Shown: one piece after another, positions 46,484-55,448 of the stretch
How positions within the stretch are numbered: the first letter of the stretch is position 1
Layout of the letters: every line of letters begins with the position of its first letter
From: an uncultured Lachnospiraceae bacterium
Lineage (GTDB): Bacteria; Bacillota; Clostridia; Lachnospirales; Lachnospiraceae
Reading direction: 5' to 3'
Length of the DNA: 64,000 nt
Assembly (NCBI GenBank): GCA_902781895.1
Contig: CACZLA010000001.1
Coordinates: 1-64,000 of the forward strand
Translations under genes and position numbers: made by a program
Notes under the pieces: generated by a model
Database searches by the model: none
What the model was told of the DNA's origin: nothing
What the model saw: the letters and a program-made list of their open reading frames with translations, nothing else

Positions 46484-47440
46484 TTATGCATTTTTAGCCT
46501 TCAGGAATCTGATCTCCCCGAGACACTGATCGATAAAATCCGCATTATCAATAAGTATCTGCTCTGTTTCCGGTGTCCTGGTACCCATGGTGGCAAATGC
46601 ATGAAATGCATTCTTCATCTGTACAACCTCCGCACGTACTCCGGCATCAACACATTTCCTGTATATGGTCATTGCATCCGCAAAAAGTGTTTCATTATAA
46701 TCACATGTAATAAATATGGGAGGAAATCCGTGAAAATCTGCAAATATAGGAGAAATATACGGACTTTCGGCATCACGCTGACCTACATATGCCTCTCTCA
46801 TAGGTTTCTCAAATCCGGGAACTATGGTGAAATCACGTATCTCATGTTCGCTTCTGTCCAGAGATCCTGTCAGATCCGCGAGAGGACTGTGAGCTATCAC
46901 TGCAGCAATACTCCTCCGACCTCTGTCTCTCGCCTTAAGGGCAAGAGCAATACTCATATTTCCACCGGCACTTTCACCCGCAATAATAACCTTGTAATCC
47001 GGATACTTCTTCCTTATGACACGAAGTATGCTGTAACAATCCTCAAGTGCGTCCGGATACTTATTTTCCGGAGAGAGTCTGTATTCTGCAGAGATCACTC
47101 TGTAGCCTGTATATTTAGCAAGCACAGAAGCATACGATCTTGACGCAGATGCACTGCCACTCACAAATCCGCCTCCGTGAATATAGAGTATTACAGCACC
47201 CTCTTTGACATTATCCGGAAGGGACAGCTCTGACACTGTCCCTCCTATACGGACACGATAACCCTTAACGCCGTCCTCCCTCGGGAAAAATCTGTAACTG
47301 AGATTGGAGAGTTTTCTGGCCGCGCGCCAGTTAACCTCAAGCATGTTCTCATCAAACTGCTTTCGGCTGTACATCTTACGGATAATACTCTTATTTTTTT
47401 TCATCTCGACACTTGTTGCCGTCCGCACCATAATCGACAT
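46484..47440 (-). CDS. HSL-family esterase/lipase
   Basis: 318 aa. The hormone-sensitive-lipase group signature is LYIHGGGFVSGS, and the nucleophile elbow is IAGESAGGNMS. The acid is probably in the TCDYNETLF loop and the base His in KNAFHAFA. No signal peptide. GGAG is 6 bases before the ATG and the gene begins 9 bp behind the hybrid kinase. It should cleave short acyl esters. Two hydrolases in one operon with two signalling proteins is unusual. Confidence 0.88.
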   Translation of the reverse strand: MSIMVRTATSVEMKKNKSIIRKMYSRKQFDENMLEVNWRAARKLSNLSYRFFPREDGVKGYRVRIGGTVSELSLPDNVKEGAVILYIHGGGFVSGSASASRSYASVLAKYTGYRVISAEYRLSPENKYPDALEDCYSILRVIRKKYPDYKVIIAGESAGGNMSIALALKARDRGRRSIAAVIAHSPLADLTGSLDRSEHEIRDFTIVPGFEKPMREAYVGQRDAESPYISPIFADFHGFPPIFITCDYNETLFADAMTIYRKCVDAGVRAEVVQMKNAFHAFATMGTRTPETEQILIDNADFIDQCLGEIRFLKAKNA

Positions 47441-47449
47441 GTCATTCTC

Positions 47450-50104
47450 CTACATGATTTCCTTTATTTTTTCAGATAAGCCGGTAAACTCCCTGATCAA
47501 CTCATCATGATTAGCCTTCACATAACCTGCATCTTCGCTGCCTGAAGCCTCTTCTAAAAGTCTTGCCTTTTCGGAAAGCTCCTCAGCTCCGATGGTCTTC
47601 GAAGAACTCTTTATGGAATGCACCAGTATTTTATAATTCTTCCAGTCTTCCTCCTTATAGAAGCCCTCAAGGTTCGCTGCCTTTTCCTGTGTGGCATCTG
47701 CATAGTCTGAAACTATCTCAAGATAGAACTCCGCCTCTCCTCCGGAATATGCTATTCCTTCCGATGTATTAAGTCCCATTTCCTCCAGCTTCTGAATCAG
47801 AGACTCTTCGCCGGATGATCCGATAACAGTATTATCAGCATTCACAGCATTCACAGGATCCACAGCACCTAAACCGGTATCTTGGGTTCCGACTTCCTCA
47901 GCTGAGCCTCTGACATCTCCGGAAGCATCATCTATTTCAATCACCGACTCAGGCAGATAAGTTCTCAGAATCTGCTCAAGAGCAGCTGTGCTGATAGGCT
48001 TGGAAATGTAATCATCAAAACCGGCCTCCAGATACTGCTCCTTTGCACCGACAACTGCATTTGCAGTAAGGGCAATTACAGGAGCTCCGTCCAGAAGATT
48101 TTCTTCCTTTAATACCTTCAGAGTTTCAACGCCATCCATTTCCGGCATCATATGATCAAGGAATATAAGGTCAAATGAATTATTACGCAGCAGCTCCACG
48201 GTTTCTTTTCCCGAAGAACATCTGGTAGGAAGTATTCCAAACAGCTTCAGAAGGTTTGCCACCACCTTCAGGTTCATCTTATTATCATCGGTCACAAGGA
48301 TATTTGCCTTAGGGGCACGAAGCCGTTTTGCATCTTCTTTATCCATTGAAACCACTCTGTTCTTTTCATCATATTTTCCGATAGGTTCGGCTTCGGAAAT
48401 CTGAAGATTCAGTTCGAAATAGAACTTGGAGCCTTCACCATAAACACTCTCAACCTTAAGCTCACTGTCCATCATGGCAAGCAGCTTCGTAACGATGGAG
48501 ATTCCCAGTCCCGTACCTTCTATATGACGGTTACGTCTTTCTTCTATTCTTTCGAAGGATACAGCCAGCTTATCCATATCCTCTTCCTTGATACCGATAC
48601 CGGTATCTTCAACCTCAACAAGAAGACGAGCCTTTCCTGCCTCAGAGGATTTATCCAGCATTCTGAGAGTCACTGTTCCTTCTTCAGTATACTTGACTGC
48701 GTTGGTCAGCAGATTCATAATGATCTGACTGATCCTCACATCATCACCGAAGAGCTTGGATGGTATGCTCTCATCAACCTCAACTTCAAAATCAAGCTTC
48801 TTTGCCTTTGCCTGCTCACTTATGGAATTTACCAGTCCGTTCAGCAGCTCTGTTACATCAAACTCAACCGGCACAAGACGCATCCTTCCGTCTTCTATCT
48901 TCGAGAAATCAAGAATAGTATTAATGATGGAAAGGAGGGTATTCCCGGCACTCTTAATATTTGATGCATAGTCTATTATCTCTTCATCCTTCGATTCCTG
49001 AAGGATCATTTCATTCATTCCCAGCACGGCATTGATAGGGGTTCGGATCTCATGAGACATATCCGCCAGAAAATCACTCTTTGCCTTGTTGGCAGTATCC
49101 GCCGCTGACTTTTCAAGCTTCAGCAGCTTTGCTTCATACTCACGCTTCTGTTCGCTCGCCTTCAGCGCCTCTACTCTCCTGTAAATCTTTCTCTCATATC
49201 TGTAACCGAAGATATAGAAAATAGAAATGAGTGTGAATACCACAAGGTTTATTATTATGCTGACCCAGAAAAGATTCGTAGGTTCTCTGAAGAGATCTTT
49301 TGACTCTGTTACGATGACCAGATGCCACTGATCCATAACAGTATCAACGAAAACGGTACACTCCTCACCGTCTATCTCCATCTCAAAATTACCCTTGCCC
49401 ACAGACATGGCCTTTTCATAAAGCTTCTTTCTGTTATCAAGCTTATTATAATATTTTCCGTTCTCATTTTTATCCTTATGAGCGATGACCATTCCGTCAC
49501 TGTTCAGTATAAAGCCATAGCCGCAGCCGTTTATCTCTATACCTTCCGTCATCTCCTGAACGCCGCTGAGGGTCAGATCCATAGCCAGTGCATTCTTCGG
49601 ATCGGACAGACTTTTTCCTATGGAAATGATAACGTTTCCTGTCTGTGCATCCACATAGGGTGAGACAATAACAGTTTCTCCCTTCGCCCTGACGGTGGTC
49701 TTATACCAGTCTCTTTTCGTAGGATCATAATCATCAGGCGGCACCCAGCCAACACCGTCCACATAAGTTCCGTCGATCACACCATACAGTCCTGTATAGC
49801 TTTCATCAAACTGAGCCTCTGTATTCGTTGACTCTCTTGTTATATACTCAACTATATCATCAGTCGTTGCACCCTTTGATACCATATGATCCACAGAATC
49901 TGCCGCAACCCAGAGAACAGACTTTGCATTTTCCAGATAATTCTCCAGATCCGCGGTAATGGCCATGGTCTTGTCGTCACCGAGCTCATTTACATATGAA
50001 AATGCCGTTCTGTAAATAGTTCTTGTCGTAAAAATAACAAGAAGAATCATCAGAACAAATGTAACCGATAATGTAAGTATCAGTGTTTTCCAGTTCCTTT
50101 TCAT
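47450..50104 (-). CDS. Hybrid histidine kinase with dCache amino-acid-type sensor, receiver and HPt
   Basis: 884 aa. TM1 (about 8-29), extracytoplasmic double Cache (about 35-272), TM2 (about 278-300), HisKA (phospho-His351 in ADMSHEIRTPINAV), HATPase (NLLTNAVKYTEEG, DTGIGI, GTGLGISIV), receiver (LIFLDHMMPEMDG) and C-terminal HPt (ILVHSIKSSSKTIGA). The Cache part carries the amino-acid-binding pattern: Tyr126, Arg131, Trp133, Tyr134, Asp152, Asp176, with spacing like PctA-type receptors. It lies 14 bp behind the receiver/GGDEF/HD-GYP gene, a likely phosphorelay partner, and 9 bp before an esterase gene. Confidence 0.92.
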   Translation of the reverse strand: MKRNWKTLILTLSVTFVLMILLVIFTTRTIYRTAFSYVNELGDDKTMAITADLENYLENAKSVLWVAADSVDHMVSKGATTDDIVEYITRESTNTEAQFDESYTGLYGVIDGTYVDGVGWVPPDDYDPTKRDWYKTTVRAKGETVIVSPYVDAQTGNVIISIGKSLSDPKNALAMDLTLSGVQEMTEGIEINGCGYGFILNSDGMVIAHKDKNENGKYYNKLDNRKKLYEKAMSVGKGNFEMEIDGEECTVFVDTVMDQWHLVIVTESKDLFREPTNLFWVSIIINLVVFTLISIFYIFGYRYERKIYRRVEALKASEQKREYEAKLLKLEKSAADTANKAKSDFLADMSHEIRTPINAVLGMNEMILQESKDEEIIDYASNIKSAGNTLLSIINTILDFSKIEDGRMRLVPVEFDVTELLNGLVNSISEQAKAKKLDFEVEVDESIPSKLFGDDVRISQIIMNLLTNAVKYTEEGTVTLRMLDKSSEAGKARLLVEVEDTGIGIKEEDMDKLAVSFERIEERRNRHIEGTGLGISIVTKLLAMMDSELKVESVYGEGSKFYFELNLQISEAEPIGKYDEKNRVVSMDKEDAKRLRAPKANILVTDDNKMNLKVVANLLKLFGILPTRCSSGKETVELLRNNSFDLIFLDHMMPEMDGVETLKVLKEENLLDGAPVIALTANAVVGAKEQYLEAGFDDYISKPISTAALEQILRTYLPESVIEIDDASGDVRGSAEEVGTQDTGLGAVDPVNAVNADNTVIGSSGEESLIQKLEEMGLNTSEGIAYSGGEAEFYLEIVSDYADATQEKAANLEGFYKEEDWKNYKILVHSIKSSSKTIGAEELSEKARLLEEASGSEDAGYVKANHDELIREFTGLSEKIKEIM

Positions 50105-50118
50105 AGCCCTTACCTATA

Positions 50119-52467
50119 CTACTCTTCTCTCATGGTATACTCAGTATCTTCGTCTATCATTTTCAGCATAATATCTGCAAATCTCGGGTCAAACTGAGTT
50201 CCGATTCCATTAACAATCTCCTGTCTGACCTTTTCCTGTGACATAACATTTCTATAGCTACGATTACTTGTCATAGCATCATAAGCATCTGCAACTGCTA
50301 TAATACGAGCCTCCTCCGGAATCTCTTCTCCCACCAGGTTATCCGGATAACCGCCGCCGCCAAATCTCTCATGATGCCAGCGTGCTCCTACAGCCAGCTT
50401 CGGCATTTCCTTTATATTTTTAAGTATCTGTGAACCAACCACCGGATGCTTTTTGATATATTCAAACTCTTCATCAGTCAGGGCTCCCGGTTTATTTATG
50501 ACGGCATCCGGAACACCAATCTTTCCTACATCATGAAGCAGACCCATAATATATATATCGCTCTGTTCCTTCATGTTATAGCCGTATCTTCTTGCTATTT
50601 CCTTTGAATACTCAGCCACTCTGCTGGAGTGTCCGTTCGTATATGTATCCTTCGCATCTATGGCTCCTGCAAGGGAGCTTACGACATTCAGGAACAGCTG
50701 TTCATTTTCCTTTGTTTTTCTTGCAACCTCATCAGAGAGATGTCTCTGAAGTCTGAGGAGTTCAACTATCTGCTTTACTCTGAGAGTCAGAACCTCAGCT
50801 ACAAATGGCTTACGTATAAAGTCCATGGCTCCGAGGCTGAGACCTTTTTTCTCAGCATCTACATCATTATCTCCCGTCAGGAATACAACAGGTATCTCCG
50901 CTATCTCCGACTCCTCACCCCTGAGTTTCTGTATGGTTTCAAATCCATCCATACCGGGCATATTTACATCAAGAAGTATAAGATCCGGACGCTTATCACT
51001 AAGAAATTCAAGAAGCTCCTCTCCTGAAGTAAGGGTTGTAACCTTCATATTATTTTTGCTGAGAACATGTCCTGCAACCTTGAGATTCATAATATCATCA
51101 TCAACTACAACCACCCACAGCTGGTTACCGTCGCTCTTTTCAATCTCTTCCGACTTCAGATATTCCACCTCATAGGTTATGACCAGATCCTCTCCGTGTT
51201 TTTCTCTCCAGGTTCTGATCACATTTCCCACCACCTGGGCTATGGCCTCTTCTTTTATATCTGTAAGAAATACAAAATACTGATTCTTCTTAAACTGCAC
51301 CAGAAGATCACTCTTTCTAAGCAGCTTACTCACATGATTTCCGAACTCTTCACAATTTTCATCATAGTATTCATCCGGAATCTCACTTTTGGATGTCAGG
51401 GTGAACAGAAGCTTACATGCATCCCTGTGATATCTCATGATATATCTCATGATAAATCTATATACATTTATAAAGGAATTCTTATCCAGCTTCAGAGCAG
51501 AGTTTGAAACATTTCTCTCTGAAAGGATCATAGACAGATTCTTCAGACTGATTTCCTCCGAATCCTCCTCAGAATCACTGTCATAAAGTGCATAACCGTG
51601 CTTTCCGTTTTCTTTCACCTTATACAGAGCCTTATCGGCTTTCTTTATCACTTCATTATAGTCTGCACCGTGTCCCGGCGAAAAAACCGCACCTATTGAT
51701 ATTCCTATGGGGATTTCCATCTCTTCACCCATAAGGCACTTAGAACTTCTGACAAGCTGTGCATTCATATCCACTGATATTTTTCTGATCTTATTTTCTC
51801 TTTGAAAGTCCGGAGCAAATGCAACGAACTCGTCGCCGCCAATCCTGCCGATAATACTTTCCTCGCCTAACGCCTCCTTAAGTATATCCGCAAATACAAC
51901 AAGGACCTTGTCTCCCATCTCATGACCGTAAATATCATTTACCAGTTTGAAGGAATCAAGGTCGATCATCATAAGATAACCGGACTTACGCCTGCACAGC
52001 GCATCCAGTTTCTCCTCTACGGCTCCCTTATTAAGAAGCCCTGTAAGTTTATCTATAGTTGCTTCCATCTGGAACCTGTTTAACTGTCCCTGACGGGTGA
52101 GTACATTTCCTATACGTTTAACAAGTACATCGGCATCAAATGGTTTACGTATGAAATCCGCAACGCCCATTTCAAAGCCTCGCGTTTCCATACTCTTATT
52201 GCCTTCTGCCGTCAGAAAGATAACCGGAGTTTCCTCCAGCTGTGCTTCCTGCTCATAAGCTCTGAGCTTTTCCAGTGTCTGAAAGCCATCCATCTCCGGC
52301 ATGACAATGTCCAGAAGAATAAGGCTCGGATGATTATCTTCCATGAATTTCAGAAGTTCTCTTCCGGATTTCAGGCCTGTTACACGCATATCATTTTTAC
52401 TGAGTATCTGACCCGCAACCTTCAGATTTATAGGGTCATCATCTACTATTACTATCCAATCAGACAT
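50119..52467 (-). CDS. REC-GGDEF-REC-HD-GYP c-di-GMP signalling protein
   Basis: 782 aa. Receiver 1 (1-120, LILLDIVMPEMDG), active-type GGDEF (about 140-300, IGRIGGDEFVAF), a degenerate GGDEF-like part (about 310-440, without the GG[DE]EF motif), receiver 2 (about 448-570, LILLDVNMPGMDG) and HD-GYP (about 590-782). HD-GYP residues are intact: GLLHDVGKIGVP and HHERFGGGGYP. It may both make and break c-di-GMP under control of two phosphorylation inputs. AGGAG precedes the start. It opens an operon with a hybrid kinase and two hydrolases. Confidence 0.92.
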   Translation of the reverse strand: MSDWIVIVDDDPINLKVAGQILSKNDMRVTGLKSGRELLKFMEDNHPSLILLDIVMPEMDGFQTLEKLRAYEQEAQLEETPVIFLTAEGNKSMETRGFEMGVADFIRKPFDADVLVKRIGNVLTRQGQLNRFQMEATIDKLTGLLNKGAVEEKLDALCRRKSGYLMMIDLDSFKLVNDIYGHEMGDKVLVVFADILKEALGEESIIGRIGGDEFVAFAPDFQRENKIRKISVDMNAQLVRSSKCLMGEEMEIPIGISIGAVFSPGHGADYNEVIKKADKALYKVKENGKHGYALYDSDSEEDSEEISLKNLSMILSERNVSNSALKLDKNSFINVYRFIMRYIMRYHRDACKLLFTLTSKSEIPDEYYDENCEEFGNHVSKLLRKSDLLVQFKKNQYFVFLTDIKEEAIAQVVGNVIRTWREKHGEDLVITYEVEYLKSEEIEKSDGNQLWVVVVDDDIMNLKVAGHVLSKNNMKVTTLTSGEELLEFLSDKRPDLILLDVNMPGMDGFETIQKLRGEESEIAEIPVVFLTGDNDVDAEKKGLSLGAMDFIRKPFVAEVLTLRVKQIVELLRLQRHLSDEVARKTKENEQLFLNVVSSLAGAIDAKDTYTNGHSSRVAEYSKEIARRYGYNMKEQSDIYIMGLLHDVGKIGVPDAVINKPGALTDEEFEYIKKHPVVGSQILKNIKEMPKLAVGARWHHERFGGGGYPDNLVGEEIPEEARIIAVADAYDAMTSNRSYRNVMSQEKVRQEIVNGIGTQFDPRFADIMLKMIDEDTEYTMREE

Positions 52468-52632
52468 ATAATACTCCTATCCTTCAAAGTGCCGTAAAAT
52501 GGCATCTTCCCCATCTGTTCTTAACTTATATATTTTACAACGCAATATTTGTATACGTCAACTGTTGTAAGTAATTGCCTTGCTTTTGATATAAATATTC
52601 CTGATACGCCGAGCAAGTGACTTTTTAGTATT

Positions 52633-52818
52633 CGCCTCGCATATGACATAATACTTTTCTCGACATCGCTTCCGCTCAGTTTGCGAACAGTTCACTGGAC
52701 TGTTCGCCCCCTAACGGCCGCTTCGCTTGCTAAGCTCTCGCTTCGTACTTTGTACTCGCGAATCGCTAAGCACCGAGACCCGAAATGGTCTCGAAAAGTA
52801 TTTGTCAATCGCGAGGCG
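52633..52818. repeat. 186-bp element with long terminal inverted repeats
   Basis: Arms at 52633-52663 and 52791-52818 match over about 28 bases with small indels (both begin with CGCCTCGC when read inward). Inside are two perfect hairpins: GCGAACAGT paired with ACTGTTCGC (52683-52707) and GAGACC paired with GGTCTC (52775-52792). It lies 13 bp behind the methyltransferase stop. It is richer in GC than its flanks and has no gene, as in a MITE or a structured RNA. The rest of the 363-bp gap (52468-52632) shows nothing clear. Confidence 0.7.
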
Positions 52819-52830
52819 TTATGTACTTGT

Positions 52831-53565
52831 TTACGTATGGCATACGATATAGTATCTGTCACTGCGGCTGGTGGGGGCACTATATGTGAATGCTTCATAA
52901 AATGTAACATCAACGAATCCCGCCTCCAGTACCAGCCCGGATATTTCTTCTATATCATAGGCTCTCTGGTAATGTATCTCCACATCAGGCTGCTTCCCGG
53001 AGTCTTTATAAAATATCTTTATTCCGTACTTATGGATATGCTTATCCCGGAAATAGTGATTCTTCCATATATAAGAGAAGTCTCCCATATCCTCTCTGAA
53101 TGAGCGGTCTCCAAGTCTTTTTCTGAAGAACCGGTCTGTCTTCAGATCGAAGATAAAAACCGAATCTTCTTTAAGATTACTGCGAACGGCTTTCAGGGCT
53201 GACAGCATATCACTTTTTTTCAGAAGGTAATTCATGCTGTCGCAGATACTGACGGCGGCGTCAGCTTTTTCCTCCAGCTTCAGCTGTCTCATATCCTGCT
53301 GCAGATATTTTATTCCACCGGCTTCGGTGTTTTTCTGACGGGCCATCTCCAGCATATCACCGGATATATCCACTCCTGTCATCTGAAGTCCGGCCTCTGT
53401 CAGAAGCTCTGTCACCGTACCGGTACCGCATCCCAGTTCAACAACCTTCTCTCCCGGCTGCACATTATTTAATGCCAGCATCGTGATCAGATAATCAGTC
53501 CATTCCACATACGGAATGTTGGACATCATGCGGTCATATACTTTTGCAAATGCACTGTAGATCAT
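52831..53565 (-). CDS. Class I SAM-dependent methyltransferase
   Basis: 244 aa. The SAM-binding motif I is VVELGCGTGTVTELL (about 41-55), the acidic residue at the end of beta 2 is MTGVDISGDML, and motif IV is AAVSICDSMNYL. It resembles small-molecule methyltransferases common in Firmicutes. The substrate cannot be told. It stands alone between a structured element and the divergent DUF4003 gene. The start at 53565 is conventional, with only a weak ribosome site. Confidence 0.85.
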   Translation of the reverse strand: MIYSAFAKVYDRMMSNIPYVEWTDYLITMLALNNVQPGEKVVELGCGTGTVTELLTEAGLQMTGVDISGDMLEMARQKNTEAGGIKYLQQDMRQLKLEEKADAAVSICDSMNYLLKKSDMLSALKAVRSNLKEDSVFIFDLKTDRFFRKRLGDRSFREDMGDFSYIWKNHYFRDKHIHKYGIKIFYKDSGKQPDVEIHYQRAYDIEEISGLVLEAGFVDVTFYEAFTYSAPTSRSDRYYIVCHT

Positions 53566-53747
53566 ACTATACCTCTCAAGAATTACTACGTTTCAATATA
53601 TCGTGAAAATACATTTATATCTATCTTCATTTTCCATCCTTATCATAATATATGTCAAATGAAAAAGTGTATTTTAAATAAATTGAATTGGCCCTGAATT
53701 TTTGATATATTTTTCCTTGTATAATGATTTTTAAAGGAGGTACAAAA

Positions 53748-54737
53748 ATGGAACAGAAACTTCAGGACTTTATTGATTTTCAGCTTGCAAATGAGAAAAC
53801 CACACGTAAGATCAGTGCTCTGGAGCATGATGGGGTAACAAAGCTAAGTGCACTCTTCTTCACAGTTGCGAATCAAAATGCTGATCTTGATAAGATTAAA
53901 GCAAGCAGGGAGATACTCAAGAAAAAGATGGGACTCTTTTCCAACTTCCGCGGAACCTTTGACATAATAATTTCAACAAAGATGGCTCTTGCAGAAGATC
54001 CTGAAAAATATCTCGATGACGTAATCGACATATACAAAAAGCTTGTATCTGACAAGAAAATTCCAGGCGAAACATATGTTATGACTGCCATTACCATATA
54101 TGAGCAGGCCGGCGACAAAGATATCGACGACATTATCGCCAAAACAAAAGAAGCATATGCTAAAATCAAGGAACAGCATAAATTTCTTACTGATGAGACA
54201 GATATGTCATTTATTGCCATGATGGTAATGAGTGAAAAAGATATAGACCAGACAGTAAATGAGGTTGAAGAAACTTTTAACTTACTTAAACAGGAATACA
54301 AGGTTCCTTCAGATGCTGCTCAGGGAGCTGCACTTGTTCTTTCCATGACAAACAAGTCTGTTCAGGAAAAATGCAAAGCTTTTATGGACATATATACTGC
54401 AATGAAGGAGAAAAAACAGCAGACTTCAAAGAACAGATGTATGGTAATTTACGCAGCCTGCGTTGTAGTGAATATGCCTCAGGACGTGGTTGTAGAAGCT
54501 ATGTCAGAAACAGAATCAATCCTCAAAAAGAATCAGGGCTATGGTGCTCTTACAGGCGGACAGGATATCAGAAGAGTTTTTGCAGGAGCCTTAGTAATCC
54601 TTAATCATTTACTCGGAAGCGATTCTGATGGTGTTAGCGAAACCAATCTCGTTTCTCAGATTGTTACACAGGAAGTAATTGATGCAATCATGCTTATGGT
54701 TTGCTTCACAAATATAGATATCATGTTATTTATATAA
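53748..54737 (+). CDS. DUF4003-like protein
   Basis: 329 aa, soluble and almost wholly helical. AAAGGAGG lies 7 bases before ATG 53748, so this start is preferred to 53724. It resembles the uncharacterised DUF4003 family of Firmicutes (named from memory of the family pattern of repeated helical segments such as KASREILKKKMGLFSNFRG). No catalytic motif is visible. TATAAT lies about 35 bp upstream of the start without a clear -35. Stand-alone gene, convergent with lemA and ending at a strong terminator. Function unknown. Confidence 0.75.
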   Translation: MEQKLQDFIDFQLANEKTTRKISALEHDGVTKLSALFFTVANQNADLDKIKASREILKKKMGLFSNFRGTFDIIISTKMALAEDPEKYLDDVIDIYKKLVSDKKIPGETYVMTAITIYEQAGDKDIDDIIAKTKEAYAKIKEQHKFLTDETDMSFIAMMVMSEKDIDQTVNEVEETFNLLKQEYKVPSDAAQGAALVLSMTNKSVQEKCKAFMDIYTAMKEKKQQTSKNRCMVIYAACVVVNMPQDVVVEAMSETESILKKNQGYGALTGGQDIRRVFAGALVILNHLLGSDSDGVSETNLVSQIVTQEVIDAIMLMVCFTNIDIMLFI

Positions 54738-54782
54738 ATAGTAGTGGTTGCACTCTCAGCATAAATAACATGCAAAACAAAG

Positions 54783-54817
54783 CATGGCGCCATGTATTTT
54801 TCATACATGACGCCATG
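54783..54817. terminator. Terminator between the DUF4003 gene and lemA
   Basis: A 15-bp stem with one mismatch (CATGGCG-CATGTAT arms) and a 5-base loop, followed on the plus strand by TTATTTTCATTT. It probably serves both convergent transcripts. Confidence 0.8.
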
Positions 54818-54886
54818 TTATTTTCATTTCTTCCGTAAATCATGATCTGAGTGACACATGTGATTTTTGACACATATTACAAATCA

Positions 54887-55432
54887 TTAGAATGTCATCT
54901 TAACATCCTGACGCTTTACTGATTCAGCCTCGAAGAACTGCTTTGAAGATGCACCCATCATTCCTGCAACTATGCTGCTTGGGAATGTAACGATACGTCT
55001 GTTATAATCCGTAACGTTTGCATTGTAAAGACGGCGAGCTGCCTGAAGATGTTCCTCAACATCGGTTATTGATCTCTGAAGCTCCGAAAAGTTCTCACTG
55101 GATCTCAGTTCCGGATAATTCTCAGCAAGAAGATTTATCTGTGAGCTGAGCTGATCCATACTGTCGTTTGCAGCCTGTCTGTCCTTCATTGTCATTCCGG
55201 ATCTCATTGCCACAAGCTCTGTAAGTGTTTCCCTTTCATATGTTTTGTAAGCCTTTACGGTATCAAGCATTTTTGTCAGAACATCATATCTTTTGGTAAG
55301 TGCAACATCGATACCCGACAGCGACTCTGAAACCTTTATTTCTGATGTTTTGATTCCATTATATGTTGAAAAATACCAGATAAGTATAAGTAATAAAACA
55401 ACGCCTACAACTATTAAAACTGTTCCTGTCAT
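54887..55432 (-). CDS. lemA: LemA family protein
   Basis: 181 aa. One N-terminal membrane segment (about 4-24) followed by the LemA helical domain: SLSGIDVALTKRYDVLTKML, ENYPELRSSENFSELQ and LYNANVTDYNRRIVTFPS are the family hallmarks. LemA proteins are membrane-anchored coiled bundles of unknown molecular function. The gene lies 16 bp behind the DUF3137 gene and is probably expressed from the riboswitch-controlled promoter upstream of that gene. Confidence 0.94.
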   Translation of the reverse strand: MTGTVLIVVGVVLLLILIWYFSTYNGIKTSEIKVSESLSGIDVALTKRYDVLTKMLDTVKAYKTYERETLTELVAMRSGMTMKDRQAANDSMDQLSSQINLLAENYPELRSSENFSELQRSITDVEEHLQAARRLYNANVTDYNRRIVTFPSSIVAGMMGASSKQFFEAESVKRQDVKMTF

Positions 55433-55448
55433 GACTTTTTCCTCCTTA

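Noticed and set aside
52681..53103. Plus-strand frame of 140 aa over the palindromic element
   Set aside because: Antisense to the methyltransferase and starts inside the inverted-repeat element; no ribosome site or recognisable domain.
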